From positions 106,091-170,090 of the forward strand of contig NZ_CAKZOT010000113.1 in the NCBI RefSeq assembly GCF_937138205.1: a DNA stretch of 64,000 bases, read 5' to 3'. Below are positions 43,671 through 53,100 of this stretch, piece by piece. Each line of letters starts with the position of its first letter. Position 1 is the stretch's first letter. Below the pieces are notes generated by a model, which searched no databases, was not told where the DNA came from, and saw only the letters and a program-made list of their open reading frames with translations. The DNA comes from an uncultured Rhodospira sp. Its GTDB lineage: Bacteria; Pseudomonadota; Alphaproteobacteria; Rhodospirillales; Rhodospirillaceae. Position numbers and translations under genes: made by a program.

Positions 43671-45539
43671 ATGAACGCCCTGACCGAAATCGCCATCGGC
43701 AGCCGCACCTTGTTTTCCGGCAACGAGGCCGTGGCCCGCGCCGTGTGGGAATCCGGGGCCGCCGTGGCCACCGCCTATCCCGGCACGCCATCGACGGAGA
43801 TCCTGGAGACGCTGGCCCGCTACCCGGACATCCGGGCGCAATGGAGCGTCAACGAAAAGGTCTCGCTGGAGGTGGCCATTGGCGCCTCGCTGGTCGGTGC
43901 GCGCGCCTTCTGCGCCATGAAGCATGTCGGCATGAACGTGGCCGCCGACGCGCTGATGAGCCAGGCGCTGGCCGGCTGTCACGGCGGCCTGGTGATCGCC
44001 ATTGCCGACGACGTCGGCCTGTCGTCCAGCCAGAACGAGCAGGACAGCCGCTACTGGGGCCGCTTCGCCCATCTGCCGATGCTGGAGCCGGCCGACGCCC
44101 AGGAGGCCCACGCCCACACCCTGGCCGCGTTCGAACTGTCGGAGCAGGTCGGCTGCCCGGTGCTCCTGCGCCTGACCACCCGTGTGTGCCACGTCAAGAC
44201 GCTGGTCTCCGTCGGCGAGCGCCAGGCGCCGCCAGCGCGGGGGTTCATCCGTGACTCTCGCCGCTGGGTCATGCTGCCGAGCAACGCCAAGAGCATGTTG
44301 CCGCGCCAGGACGAGCGCGATGCCACGCTGACCGCGCTGGCCGACGAGTCCGACCTGACCACGCTGATGGACGGGATCGACCGGTCCGTGGGGATCGTCT
44401 CCAGCGGCCCGGCGGCCCTGTCGGTGCGCGAGGCGCTGCCGGATACGCCGCTGTTGAAGCTCGGCTTCACGCACCCGGTCCCGGTTGAGCGCATCCGCGC
44501 CTTCGCTCGCACCGTCGACACGCTGCTGGTGGCGGAGGAAACCGAGCCGTTGGTCGAACAGGCCCTGAAGGCGGCCGGGATTGACGTGCACGGCAAGGAC
44601 GTGCTGCCCCGCCATGGAGAGCTGTCGGTCTCGGTGCTGCGCCGGGGTGTGGCCCGACTGCGCGGCGAGGAACCCGCCCATGCGCCGCCCGCCGGTCCCG
44701 ATCCCTCGGTGTTCCCGCGTCCGCCCACCATGTGCGCCGGCTGTCCGCACCTCAGCCCGTTCTACTGTCTGTCGAAGCTGCGCCGGGCGGCGCTGATCGC
44801 CGGTGACATCGGGTGCTATACCCTGGGCGCCGGCCACCCATGGCAGGCCATGGACACCTGCACCTGCATGGGGGCCTCGGTGACCATGGCGCAGGGGCTG
44901 GCGATCGCCCGCTCCGGCGAGGATTCGAAAAAGTCGGTGGTCGCCGTGATCGGCGATTCCACCTTCCTGCACATGGGGATGCAGGGGCTGCTGGACCTGG
45001 TCTACAACCGCGCCAACGTCACGGTGATGCTCCTGGACAACCGCACCGTCGGCATGACCGGCGGCCAGGAGCACCCCGGCACCGGGTTCGACATCCACGG
45101 CGAGGAAGCGCCCCGGGTGGACTTCGTCGCCCTGGTCAAGGCGATGGGCGTCAAGCCGGAGCGGGTGCACTCGGTCGATCCCTACGAACTGCCAGAGCTG
45201 TTCCGGCTGATCCGCACGGAAACGCAGATCCCCGAGGTCTCGGTCATCATCACCAACCAGCCGTGCGTGCTGACCGACCGGCATGTGCCGCGTCCGGCGC
45301 TGAAGGTGGTGGAAGAGGACTGCACCGGCTGCGGCGGCTGCATCGACACCGGGTGTCCGGCCATCCAGGTCACCCGCCGCGAGACCACCACGACCAAGAG
45401 CGGCAAGACCAAGGAACTGGCCTTCGCCCGCATCGACAGCGCGTTCTGCACCGGCTGCAACGCCTGCGTCGAAACCTGCGCGCCCAATGCCATCGTGCCG
45501 CTGGATCCGGCCGCGCATCCCCGCCTGGAGAGAGTGTGA
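43671..45539 (+). CDS. iorA: Indolepyruvate:ferredoxin oxidoreductase, alpha subunit
   Basis: The enzyme oxidises aryl pyruvates, such as indolepyruvate, to aryl-acetyl-CoA with reduction of ferredoxin. The 622-residue product has a pyrimidine-domain start (AYPGTPSTEILETLA), the TPP motif GDSTFLHMGMQGLLDL followed by NRTVGMTGGQ, CAGCPHLSPFY, and at the C-terminus two ferredoxin-like clusters (CTGCGGC with CP, and CTGCNAC with CAP). The ATG at 43671 follows GGGGGGAGG. iorB follows directly. Confidence 0.94.
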   Translation: MNALTEIAIGSRTLFSGNEAVARAVWESGAAVATAYPGTPSTEILETLARYPDIRAQWSVNEKVSLEVAIGASLVGARAFCAMKHVGMNVAADALMSQALAGCHGGLVIAIADDVGLSSSQNEQDSRYWGRFAHLPMLEPADAQEAHAHTLAAFELSEQVGCPVLLRLTTRVCHVKTLVSVGERQAPPARGFIRDSRRWVMLPSNAKSMLPRQDERDATLTALADESDLTTLMDGIDRSVGIVSSGPAALSVREALPDTPLLKLGFTHPVPVERIRAFARTVDTLLVAEETEPLVEQALKAAGIDVHGKDVLPRHGELSVSVLRRGVARLRGEEPAHAPPAGPDPSVFPRPPTMCAGCPHLSPFYCLSKLRRAALIAGDIGCYTLGAGHPWQAMDTCTCMGASVTMAQGLAIARSGEDSKKSVVAVIGDSTFLHMGMQGLLDLVYNRANVTVMLLDNRTVGMTGGQEHPGTGFDIHGEEAPRVDFVALVKAMGVKPERVHSVDPYELPELFRLIRTETQIPEVSVIITNQPCVLTDRHVPRPALKVVEEDCTGCGGCIDTGCPAIQVTRRETTTTKSGKTKELAFARIDSAFCTGCNACVETCAPNAIVPLDPAAHPRLERV

Positions 45540-45543
45540 GACC

Positions 45544-46197
45544 ATGACCGAGCATCCGGCGGCCGGGTCGGCCGGCGTCACCAATGTGCTGCTTTGCGGC
45601 ATCGGCGGCCAGGGTGTGCTGACCGCCGCCGAACTGCTGGCCCACGCCGCCGTGGACGCTGGCCACGACGCCAAGAAGACCGAGGTGGCCGGCATGGCCC
45701 AGCGGGGCGGTGTCGTGACCTCCAACCTGCGCTTCGGTCCGCGCGTGCTGGCGCCCGCCATCCCCGACGGCGAGGCCGACCTGCTGATCGGCTTCGAGGC
45801 CGCCGAGGCGCTGCGTTGGGTCGGCCAACTGCGTCCGGGTGGGCGCGCCGTGGTCAACGGCCTGCGCGTCAAGCCGCCCGTGGTGCACCAGGGCCTGTTC
45901 GACTACCCCGAGGACCCGATCGCCCTGATTCGGCAGCGTGGGATCGACCTGCGCACGGTTGAGGCGCGCGACATCGCCGACTCCCTGGGCAATCACCGAC
46001 TGATGAACACCGTGATGCTGGGGGCCGTCGCCGACCTGCTGCCGCTGTCGGCCGAGGATCTTCGGTCGCGCGTGGTTGAGGTATTCCGCGCCCGCAAGCC
46101 GGCGCTGGCCGACCTGAACGGCCGTGCGTTCGATGCCGGGCGGGCGGCGGTCAGCCGCGCGCCGGCTCCGGAACCGGCGACGGCGACGGCGAACTGA
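45544..46197 (+). CDS. iorB: Indolepyruvate:ferredoxin oxidoreductase, beta subunit
   Basis: The 217-residue product is the gamma-type partner subunit of 2-oxoacid:ferredoxin oxidoreductases, with LLCGIGGQGVLTAAELLAHA at residues about 15-35, GMAQRGGVVTSNLRFG and a helical C-terminus. It begins four bases after the iorA stop. Together they form the two-subunit Ior, acting in aromatic amino acid catabolism. Confidence 0.93.
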   Translation: MTEHPAAGSAGVTNVLLCGIGGQGVLTAAELLAHAAVDAGHDAKKTEVAGMAQRGGVVTSNLRFGPRVLAPAIPDGEADLLIGFEAAEALRWVGQLRPGGRAVVNGLRVKPPVVHQGLFDYPEDPIALIRQRGIDLRTVEARDIADSLGNHRLMNTVMLGAVADLLPLSAEDLRSRVVEVFRARKPALADLNGRAFDAGRAAVSRAPAPEPATATAN

Positions 46198-46802
46198 GCG
46201 CCGAGTCCGCGCGGCGTCGCGCGTGGGGCTCTTCCGCGCCGTCAAGATCTCCCTTTCCGAGCGACCCCGTCCCGCCATGCGCGCGCCGCGCGGGCGGTAG
46301 AGCGTTTTGGTCGGCGGGCTCGTTCCAATGCGCGGCTCTGCCGCGAAGGGGGGCGTCTGCCGTCTCCTCCTTCTTTCGAGCGGTACGAAATCCTTCTTTC
46401 GCGCTAATGGGATCGTCCGAGTGGCGCTCTTAGTCGTCCAAAAGTGCTGACGATGTCTCCGGACGCTTGCCCGGATTTCAGTCTAACGAATGCTGTGCTC
46501 CGCGAAATCCCACCAAAGTGGCAGTGTATCGACGAATGCCCCTAAAATTTCACGACTCTATGTCGTTCGGGCGTGCCTTTGCGAAACTGCAACACGAATG
46601 TTATAGTCACCCTCCAATCGTCGGGTTTCCCTCGCGACGAGACGCCACGCCGACATTGAGTGCCCCCATCAAGAGGCACTGTTTGCAACGGCGCGTCGCG
46701 CCATGCGCTTGGGACGACCGGGGCCAGGAGGTCAAGGCGCAAACGGACTGGGACACCATGGCGGCGACCTGCGACCGACAGGGGGTACGGGAAAGCCACG
46801 CC
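46198..46802. other. Long intergenic region before two small genes
   Basis: This 605-base gap after iorB is lower in GC than the flanks and holds no recognisable gene or RNA. It has a direct repeat of CCTTCTTTCG (about 46369-46402) and a promoter-like site at 46579-46607. An open frame through it has no family features. Confidence 0.55.
46579..46607 (+). promoter_or_regulatory. Candidate sigma-70-type promoter
   Basis: TTGCGA (46579-46584), a 17-base spacer and TATAGT (46602-46607) form a good housekeeping-type promoter. Transcription from it would leave about 190 untranslated bases before the ATG at 46803. Confidence 0.5.
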
Positions 46803-47054
46803 ATGCTGACTTTCGAAGACTGTATTGCCTTCTGCGGCATGGATGCCGACGAAGTGGAAGCCTTGGCCGTGTCGGAGCATCTGCCGACCGTGATCGCGGC
46901 CGAATGGACGGCCCGAGAGTTGGGAACGGCCGAGGGGCGGACGCATGTGATTGAGATCCTGTCGGAGCGCGCGGGCGAGGCCCGGCTTCGTGGGGACTTT
47001 GCGGCGGCGGACGAGTTGGAACGAATCCTGGAACGGGAACGGGCGCGGCTCTAG
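46803..47054 (+). CDS. Small helical unknown protein, paralogue A
   Basis: The 83-residue product is not a named family but has a conserved look: LTFEDCIAFCGMDADEVEAL followed by a helix ending RGDFAAADELERILERE. I place the start at 46803; the frame is open upstream, with another ATG at 46758. It resembles the next small gene (47197-47478) in length, helix pattern and residues, so the two are likely paralogues. It is all-helical and soluble, with two Cys near the N-terminus. Confidence 0.6.
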   Translation: MLTFEDCIAFCGMDADEVEALAVSEHLPTVIAAEWTARELGTAEGRTHVIEILSERAGEARLRGDFAAADELERILERERARL

Positions 47055-47196
47055 GGCGCACCAAGACAGAACGGGACGACAGGCAGGGTTCAGCGGACCG
47101 GGCGACAGTGTAACGGCAGAAGCGCGTGTGAGAGCGGGCGAGACGGTGGCGGTTTCGGAGCACACGGGTCTCGACCGCCGGACAGGAGGTAAGACG

Positions 47197-47478
47197 ATGA
47201 GACTGGATCCCGAGCGCATCAAGGCCATGACGGCATCGACGTCGTCCTATGTGGCGGCCATCGCCGAGAGCGAGGATCTGCTGCCCATGCTGGCCGCGGC
47301 GTGGACCGAAATGACTCTGCGTCAGCACAAGGGCTACATCACCATCCGGGACGTACTGGACCGCGCGGCGGTGAAGGCCGACCGCCGGGGGGATGCCGAG
47401 ACGGCGGCCCGCTATCGTGCGGCCTTGCGCGAGTTCGAGGCAAGCTTCGCCGAGCGGGAACCGGTGGCGGCGGAATAG
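47197..47478 (+). CDS. Small helical unknown protein, paralogue B
   Basis: The 93-residue product begins MRLDPERIKAMTAST and aligns with the preceding small protein: both share A-SE-L then AA-WT, and I--+L--A ending RGD-A-A. The ATG at 47197 has a clear GGAGGT. It lies 142 bases after paralogue A. It has no cysteines, unlike paralogue A. Function is unknown. Confidence 0.7.
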   Translation: MRLDPERIKAMTASTSSYVAAIAESEDLLPMLAAAWTEMTLRQHKGYITIRDVLDRAAVKADRRGDAETAARYRAALREFEASFAEREPVAAE

Positions 47479-47605
47479 AGGGGGTCCGCCGCTCGGGGGT
47501 GGCGCGGCGGCGGTGGCCGCCGACCGGGGAATGCGTTTTCCGCGAGGCGGACGGCGCGGTGCCTGACCAGGGTGCCGCGCCGTCGGCCTGTTAGACCCCC
47601 ATCTG

Positions 47606-48535
47606 TCATACCCCCATCAGGGTCCGCACGTGGGCATGGACGCTGCCGGCGAGGGCCTGCAGGTCGTACCCGCCTTCCAGCACCGACACCAGCCGGCCGT
47701 CACAACAGTCCTCGGCCACCGCCATCATGCGCCGCGTGGCCCAGACGTAATCCGCGACCTGAAGGCGCAGGTGCGCCAGCGGATCGCGCGCGTGGCCGTC
47801 GAACCCGGCCGAGATCATCACCATCTGCGGCTGAAAGGCCCGCATCGCCGGTTCGATCGTCTGGTCGACGGCGGCGCGAAAGGCATCACCGGTGGATCCC
47901 GGCGGCAGCGGGCAGTTGAGGATGTTGCCGGCCACACCGCGCTCTTGCGTGAACCCGGTGCCGGGGTAGTTGCCGGCCTCGTGGGTCGAGGCATAGAACA
48001 GCCCCGGGTCGGTCTGAAAAATGTCCTGCGTTCCGTTGCCGTGGTGGACGTCCCAGTCGAACACCGCGATGCGTTCCAGGCCGTACGCCGCCCGGGCATG
48101 GAGGGCGCCGACCGCGATATTGTTGAACAGGCAGAACCCCATGGCCCGTTCGGCCTCGGCGTGGTGGCCGGGGGGGCGGACGGCGCAGAAGGCGTTGGTC
48201 ACCTCGCCGCGCATGATGGCGTCGACCGCCACCACGACGGCGCCAGCGGCACGGCGCGCGGCCTCGCCCGACGCGGCGGAGACCAGCGTGTCGCCGTCGA
48301 TATGTCGCAGGCCCTCGGGCGGAATGGTGCGGAACACGCGGTCGATATGGGATTGCGGGTGGGCGCGCCGGAGGTGCTCGTCGGTGGCCGCCACGGCCTC
48401 CTGCCGGTGCAACAGCATGAAATCCTCGGCTTCCAGGATCCGCTGCACGGCCCGCAGGCGATCGCCGCATTCCGGGTGAAAGTCGCCCGTGTCGTGATCG
48501 ATGCAGGCGTGATGAGTCACGTACAGCGTGGCCAT
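47606..48535 (-). CDS. Histone-deacetylase-family amidohydrolase
   Basis: The 309-residue product is a class II-type bacterial deacetylase. Zinc ligands and catalytic residues lie in RPPGHHAEA (His pair), FDWDVHHGNGTQDIF (Asp and His ligands) and ISAGFDGHARDPL (Asp). Bacterial relatives act on acetylated polyamines, small amides or lysines of proteins; the substrate here is unknown. It is divergent from the RND adaptor gene across 356 bases. Confidence 0.9.
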   Translation of the reverse strand: MATLYVTHHACIDHDTGDFHPECGDRLRAVQRILEAEDFMLLHRQEAVAATDEHLRRAHPQSHIDRVFRTIPPEGLRHIDGDTLVSAASGEAARRAAGAVVVAVDAIMRGEVTNAFCAVRPPGHHAEAERAMGFCLFNNIAVGALHARAAYGLERIAVFDWDVHHGNGTQDIFQTDPGLFYASTHEAGNYPGTGFTQERGVAGNILNCPLPPGSTGDAFRAAVDQTIEPAMRAFQPQMVMISAGFDGHARDPLAHLRLQVADYVWATRRMMAVAEDCCDGRLVSVLEGGYDLQALAGSVHAHVRTLMGV

Positions 48536-48891
48536 GGTTCCGTTTCCTCCAGTCTTGGCGACTTTTGTCGCATCGCCCCGGACAAGGCCGCAACGGCTTT
48601 TTCCCGTGACGCTTCATTCGGCCGACCGGTTCGGGACCGGTCCGGGACCGGCACGAACCATGGCGCGCGCCACCGGGCGGGGGTGGGGTTGGTCACACTT
48701 TGTCACAAGGGCAGAGTCGGGGCGTCATCACCGGGTCACGACATGGGTGTTGTTTGCCGTTTGGTCAAACGCGGACGGCGCTCCGCTTTCTCTGAGGCGG
48801 GCGCTCTGGTTCTGTGCGATGATTGACCCAATCTTAGGCGAGCGTAGAAGATCTGGCCGCCCGGGGATGGGTGCGAGGGAGAAACGAGAGA
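48536..48891. other. Divergent intergenic region, deacetylase / RND pump
   Basis: This 356-base gap holds the promoters of two opposite genes and no gene of its own. It includes short GGGACCGG-type repetitions (about 48640-48665) and an inverted repeat at 48758-48771. Confidence 0.5.
48758..48771. promoter_or_regulatory. Possible operator, inverted repeat
   Basis: CGTTTG and CAAACG are separated by two bases. This lies about 120 bases before the RND adaptor start and could be the binding site of a repressor; no regulator gene is next to it. Confidence 0.25.
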
Positions 48892-50106
48892 ATGCGGAAC
48901 ACAGCCGGGCGGCGCATAGCGGGCCGTCGGTGGTCTTGGCTGGCGGTCGCCTGTCTTGGCGGGGCGCTGCTCGTCGTGCCGGGCCCGGGCGCCGTCGCCC
49001 AGCAGGGCGGCGAGGGCGACGGTCCCCGCGCCACGCCGGTCGGGGTCGCCACGGTGAGCGAACGGGCCACGACGCAGACGGTGCCGGTAGTCGGCCGGCT
49101 GGTGCCGCGCCGCGCCGGGATGGTGGCGGCGAAGGGCTCGGGCGCGGTCGAGCACATGGCGGTCGACGTCGGCGACGTGGTCGAGGCCGGCGACCTACTC
49201 GCGCGCCTGGACACCGAGAGCGTGCGTCTTGAGGTGGAGTTGGCCCGCGCAGAGGTGCAACAGCGCGAGGCCGCGCTGGAAGAGGCGCGCTCGCGTCTGG
49301 CCCTGGCCCAGCAGGAACTGGAACGCCTCGCCAGCCTGCGCCGGTCGGCGGCGTTCAGCCAGGCGCGCTATGATGACAAGAGCGAGGAGGCCACCGGGCT
49401 GAACCACTCCGTGTCAGTGGCGCAGGCGGCGTTGACCATCGCCCGCGCGCGCCTCTCGCTGGCCGAGGTGGCGCTGCGCGACGCCGAAATCCGGGCACCC
49501 TACCCGGGTACCATCACAGAGCGGCATACCGAGGTCGGCGCCTACGTCACCAAGGGCGCGCCCGTGGTGGCACTTCTCAATCACCTGGACCTGGAAGTCG
49601 AGGCGGACATCCCCTTCGATCTGGTCGACGGCCTGTCGATCGGCGAGGCCGTGGACGTGTTCCTCGACGATGAGACCCAAACGGTGGCCGCCCTGCGCGC
49701 CCTGGTGCCGGCCGAGGACACCCGCACCCGCACGCGCCCGGCGCGCCTGACCCTGCCGGCCGCGTCGGGACCCGAGCGCCACTTGGCGGCGGGGCAGAGC
49801 GTCACGCTGATGATCCCCGAGGGGCCGGCCCGCACGGTGGTCACGGTGCCCAAGGACGCGGTCATCAACAAGCCCACCGGCAACATGGTGTTCGTGGTCG
49901 TGGACGGGGTCGCGCAGCCACGGCCGGTCGACCTGGGTCCGGCGGTGGGGGACGCCTTCGCCGTGCGCGACGGGCTCAGCCTTGGGGAAACCGTGGTGAC
50001 GCGCGGCAATGAGCGCCTGCGGCCCGGCCAGCCGGTGCGGGCCACGGTGCCGCCCAGCGCGCGCGGGACCGGAGAGGCCGGCGATGGGTCGGCGGCCGAC
50101 GGATAG
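48892..50106 (+). CDS. RND efflux periplasmic adaptor
   Basis: The 404-residue product is the membrane-fusion protein of an RND pump. It has a signal or anchor segment (SWLAVACLGGALLVV), a lipoyl half (VVEAGDLLARLDTES), a helical hairpin (residues about 100-175, ERLASLRRSAAFSQARYDDK), RAPYPGTITERHTEVGAYV and a beta-barrel. The start ATG 48892 follows GAGAGA. The permease gene starts 17 bases after it. Confidence 0.9.
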   Translation: MRNTAGRRIAGRRWSWLAVACLGGALLVVPGPGAVAQQGGEGDGPRATPVGVATVSERATTQTVPVVGRLVPRRAGMVAAKGSGAVEHMAVDVGDVVEAGDLLARLDTESVRLEVELARAEVQQREAALEEARSRLALAQQELERLASLRRSAAFSQARYDDKSEEATGLNHSVSVAQAALTIARARLSLAEVALRDAEIRAPYPGTITERHTEVGAYVTKGAPVVALLNHLDLEVEADIPFDLVDGLSIGEAVDVFLDDETQTVAALRALVPAEDTRTRTRPARLTLPAASGPERHLAAGQSVTLMIPEGPARTVVTVPKDAVINKPTGNMVFVVVDGVAQPRPVDLGPAVGDAFAVRDGLSLGETVVTRGNERLRPGQPVRATVPPSARGTGEAGDGSAADG

Positions 50107-50123
50107 CAAACCGGACACACGCC

Positions 50124-53100
50124 ATGGACATCATCCGCCTTGCCATCGCCCGTCCCACGGCCGTCATCGCCGCCGTGCTGATGGTCGTGCTGTTCGGCCT
50201 CGTCGCCCTGACCGAGATTCCCATCCAGATGACGCCGGACGTGCGCCAGCCGGTCATCACCGTGAACACCTCCTGGCCCGGCGCTGCCCCGGCCGAGGTG
50301 GAACGCGAGATCGTCAACCGGCAGGAAGAGGTGCTCAAGGGGCTGGAGGGGCTGCGCGAGATGACCGGCCGGGCGCGCACCGGCGACGCCGAGGTGACGC
50401 TGGAGTTCAAGACCGGCCAGAACATGGACCGCGCCCTGCTGCTGGTCGCCAACCGTCTGGACCAGGTTTCGGACTACCCCGAGGAGGCCAACGAACCGAC
50501 GCTGGAAACGTCGGGCTCCGACGACCAGCCCATTGCCTGGTTCACGCTGCGCCGCGCGGCGGGAAACGAGACGCCGGTGCACCACTACGGTGACCTGGTG
50601 GACGATGTCGTGCGCGACCGCATGGAGCGGGTCGAGGGTGTGTCGCGGATCAACGTCTACGGCGGCAGCGAGCGCGAACTGCGGGTCACCGTCGATCCCG
50701 TCAGTCTGTCGAAATACCGCCTGACGGTGCCGCAGGTGGTCAACGCATTGCGTGCGGCGAACGTGTCCCTGTCGGCCGGCGACGTCGAGGAGGGCAAGCG
50801 CCGCTATGTGGTGCGGGTCGAGGGGCAGTTCCGGGAGCCGGAGGACGTCGAGAAGGTGGTGGTGCGGTCGGCCGAGGGCCAGGGGGTCGGCGGGTTGGCG
50901 CGCGTCACCCTGGGCGATGTCGCCGACGTGGCCTTCGCCTACAAGGACCAGCGGGCGCGCATCCGGTATCGCGGCGAACCGGCGCTGGCGCTCAACGCCG
51001 TGCGCGAGACCGGCGCCAACGTCATCGAGACCATGGGCGGCCTGCGCGCCGCCGTGGCTGAACTGAACCAGGGCGCGCTGGCGGAGAACAATCTCTATCT
51101 GGCGCAGGTCTACGACGAGACGGTCTACATCAACTCGGCCATCGATCTCGTCATTTCCAACATCTACGTCGGCGGTGTATTGGCGGCCATCGTGCTGTTG
51201 GTGTTCCTGCGGGCGTTCGGGCCGACCGTGGTCGTGTCGCTGGGCATTCCGGTCTCGGTCATTGGCGCGTTCGTGGGGATGGCGGCGTTGGGTCGCTCGT
51301 TGAACGTGATCTCGCTGGCCGGCATCGCCTTCGCGGTGGGGATGGTGGTCGACGCCGCCATCGTCGTGCTGGAGAACATCTACCGCCTGCGCGAGCAGGG
51401 CTACAGCCGCGCCGCCGCCGCCTATCACGGGGCGAAACAGGTGTGGGGCGCGATTCTGGTGTCGGCCCTGACGACGGTGATGGTGTTCATCCCCATCCTG
51501 ACCATGGAGCAGGAGGTCGGCCAGCTGTTCCGCGACATCGCCGTCGCCATCTCGGTGGCCGTCATGCTGTCGCTGATCGTTGCCGTCACCGTCATCCCGG
51601 CTTTGGCGCGGCGCCTGCTGGGCCAGGTCAAGCGCAAGGGCGAGGCGCACCGGGTGCCACTGCCCGGCATCGACCAGTTCGGGCGTGGCTTCAGTTGGTT
51701 GATCCGGCGTCTGACCGATGCCGTGGTCCGCAGCCGGGCATTGAGTCTGGTGATCGTGGTGGCGATCACCACGCTTGCCGGCGTCGCGACCTGGGTCTTC
51801 CTGCCCAAGCTGGAATACCTGCCCGAGGGCAACCGTAATCTCGTCTTTGGCATGATCCTGCCGCCTCCCGGGTACAACCTCGACACCACCACGGCCATCG
51901 GCCAGTCGATCGAGGATGTGGTGCGGCCCCTGTGGTCGGACGAGGAAGGCGCCGCCCGTCACGGCCTGGACGAGCCCGGGACCGACGACGAAAGCGGCGG
52001 GGGCGGACCGCTGTCCGGCGTGGTCTCGGCGGTGCGGGGGCTGGTGGGCGGCGGTCAGGCGGACGAGTCCCCGCCGAAGATCAGCAATTTCTTTTTCGTG
52101 GCGCTGGAGACGCGGGCCTTCGTCGGCGCCGCCGCCGAGGATCCGGCGCGTGCTCGAGAGTTGATTCCTATCCTGCGCGGCCCGGTGTTTTCGGAGCCGG
52201 GCACCTTCGGCTTCGTCTCGCAGCCCTCGCCGTTCGGCCGCTCGGTGGGCGGGGCGCGCGCCGTCAACCTGGACATCTCCGGCCCCGACCTGGAGATCAT
52301 CCTGGGCGTGGCGCTGCGGGCCGCCGGCAAGGTGGGCGAGGTGCTGCCGCAGGAGGAGGGCAACCAGTTCCGTCCCATCCCTGGCCTTGAACTGGGCGCG
52401 CCCGAGGTGCGGGTCTTCCCGGATCTGCTCAAGCTGGCCGACAACGGCGTGTCGGTCATGACCTTCGGTCAGACGGTGGATGCCTTCAACGACGGCCTGC
52501 GCGTGGACGAGATCACCGTCGGCGGCGAGCGCATCGACCTGACGCTGGCCGGGCGCACGGCCCATGTGGATCGCACCCAGGGCATCGGCACCCTGCCGGT
52601 GGTCACGGAGTCGGGCACCATCCTGCCGGTGGCCGCGCTGGGCGACGTGGTGGTCACGGCCGGGCCGACCGAGATCCGCCACCTGGAGCGGGCGCGGACG
52701 GTGACGCTGCAGATCCGGCCCAGCCAGGCCATCGCCCTGGAACAGGCCATGGAGATCATCGAGAACGACGTGATCGCGCCGTTGCAGGCCGAAGGGATGC
52801 CGCCGAACGTGTCGATGTCGCTGTCGGGCACCGCCGACAAACTGACCGAGGCCTGGAACGCCATGGTCTGGCAGCTCCTGCTGGCCCTGATCATCGTTTA
52901 TCTGGTCATGGCGGTGCTGTTCGAGAACTTCTTCTATCCGCTGGTCATCATGGTCACCGTGCCGCTGGCCTCGGCCGGCGCCGTGCTGGCTCTTGGCCTT
53001 CTGAACACCGTGAGCTATCAGCCGCTGGACATGCTGACCATGATGGGCTTCGTCATCCTGATCGGCATCGTCGTCAACAACGCCATCCTGCTGGTGGACC

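Noticed and set aside
42810..45872. Long open frame on the minus strand opposite iorA
   Set aside because: It crosses two real genes and an intergenic gap and shows no protein family feature.
46198..46802. Possible small RNA or tRNA in the long gap after iorB
   Set aside because: No cloverleaf, no conserved T-loop sequence and no strong terminator-type stem were found.
48640..48670. Short GGGACCGG repetitions taken as a CRISPR-like or iteron array
   Set aside because: Only two or three short units occur with no regular spacers.
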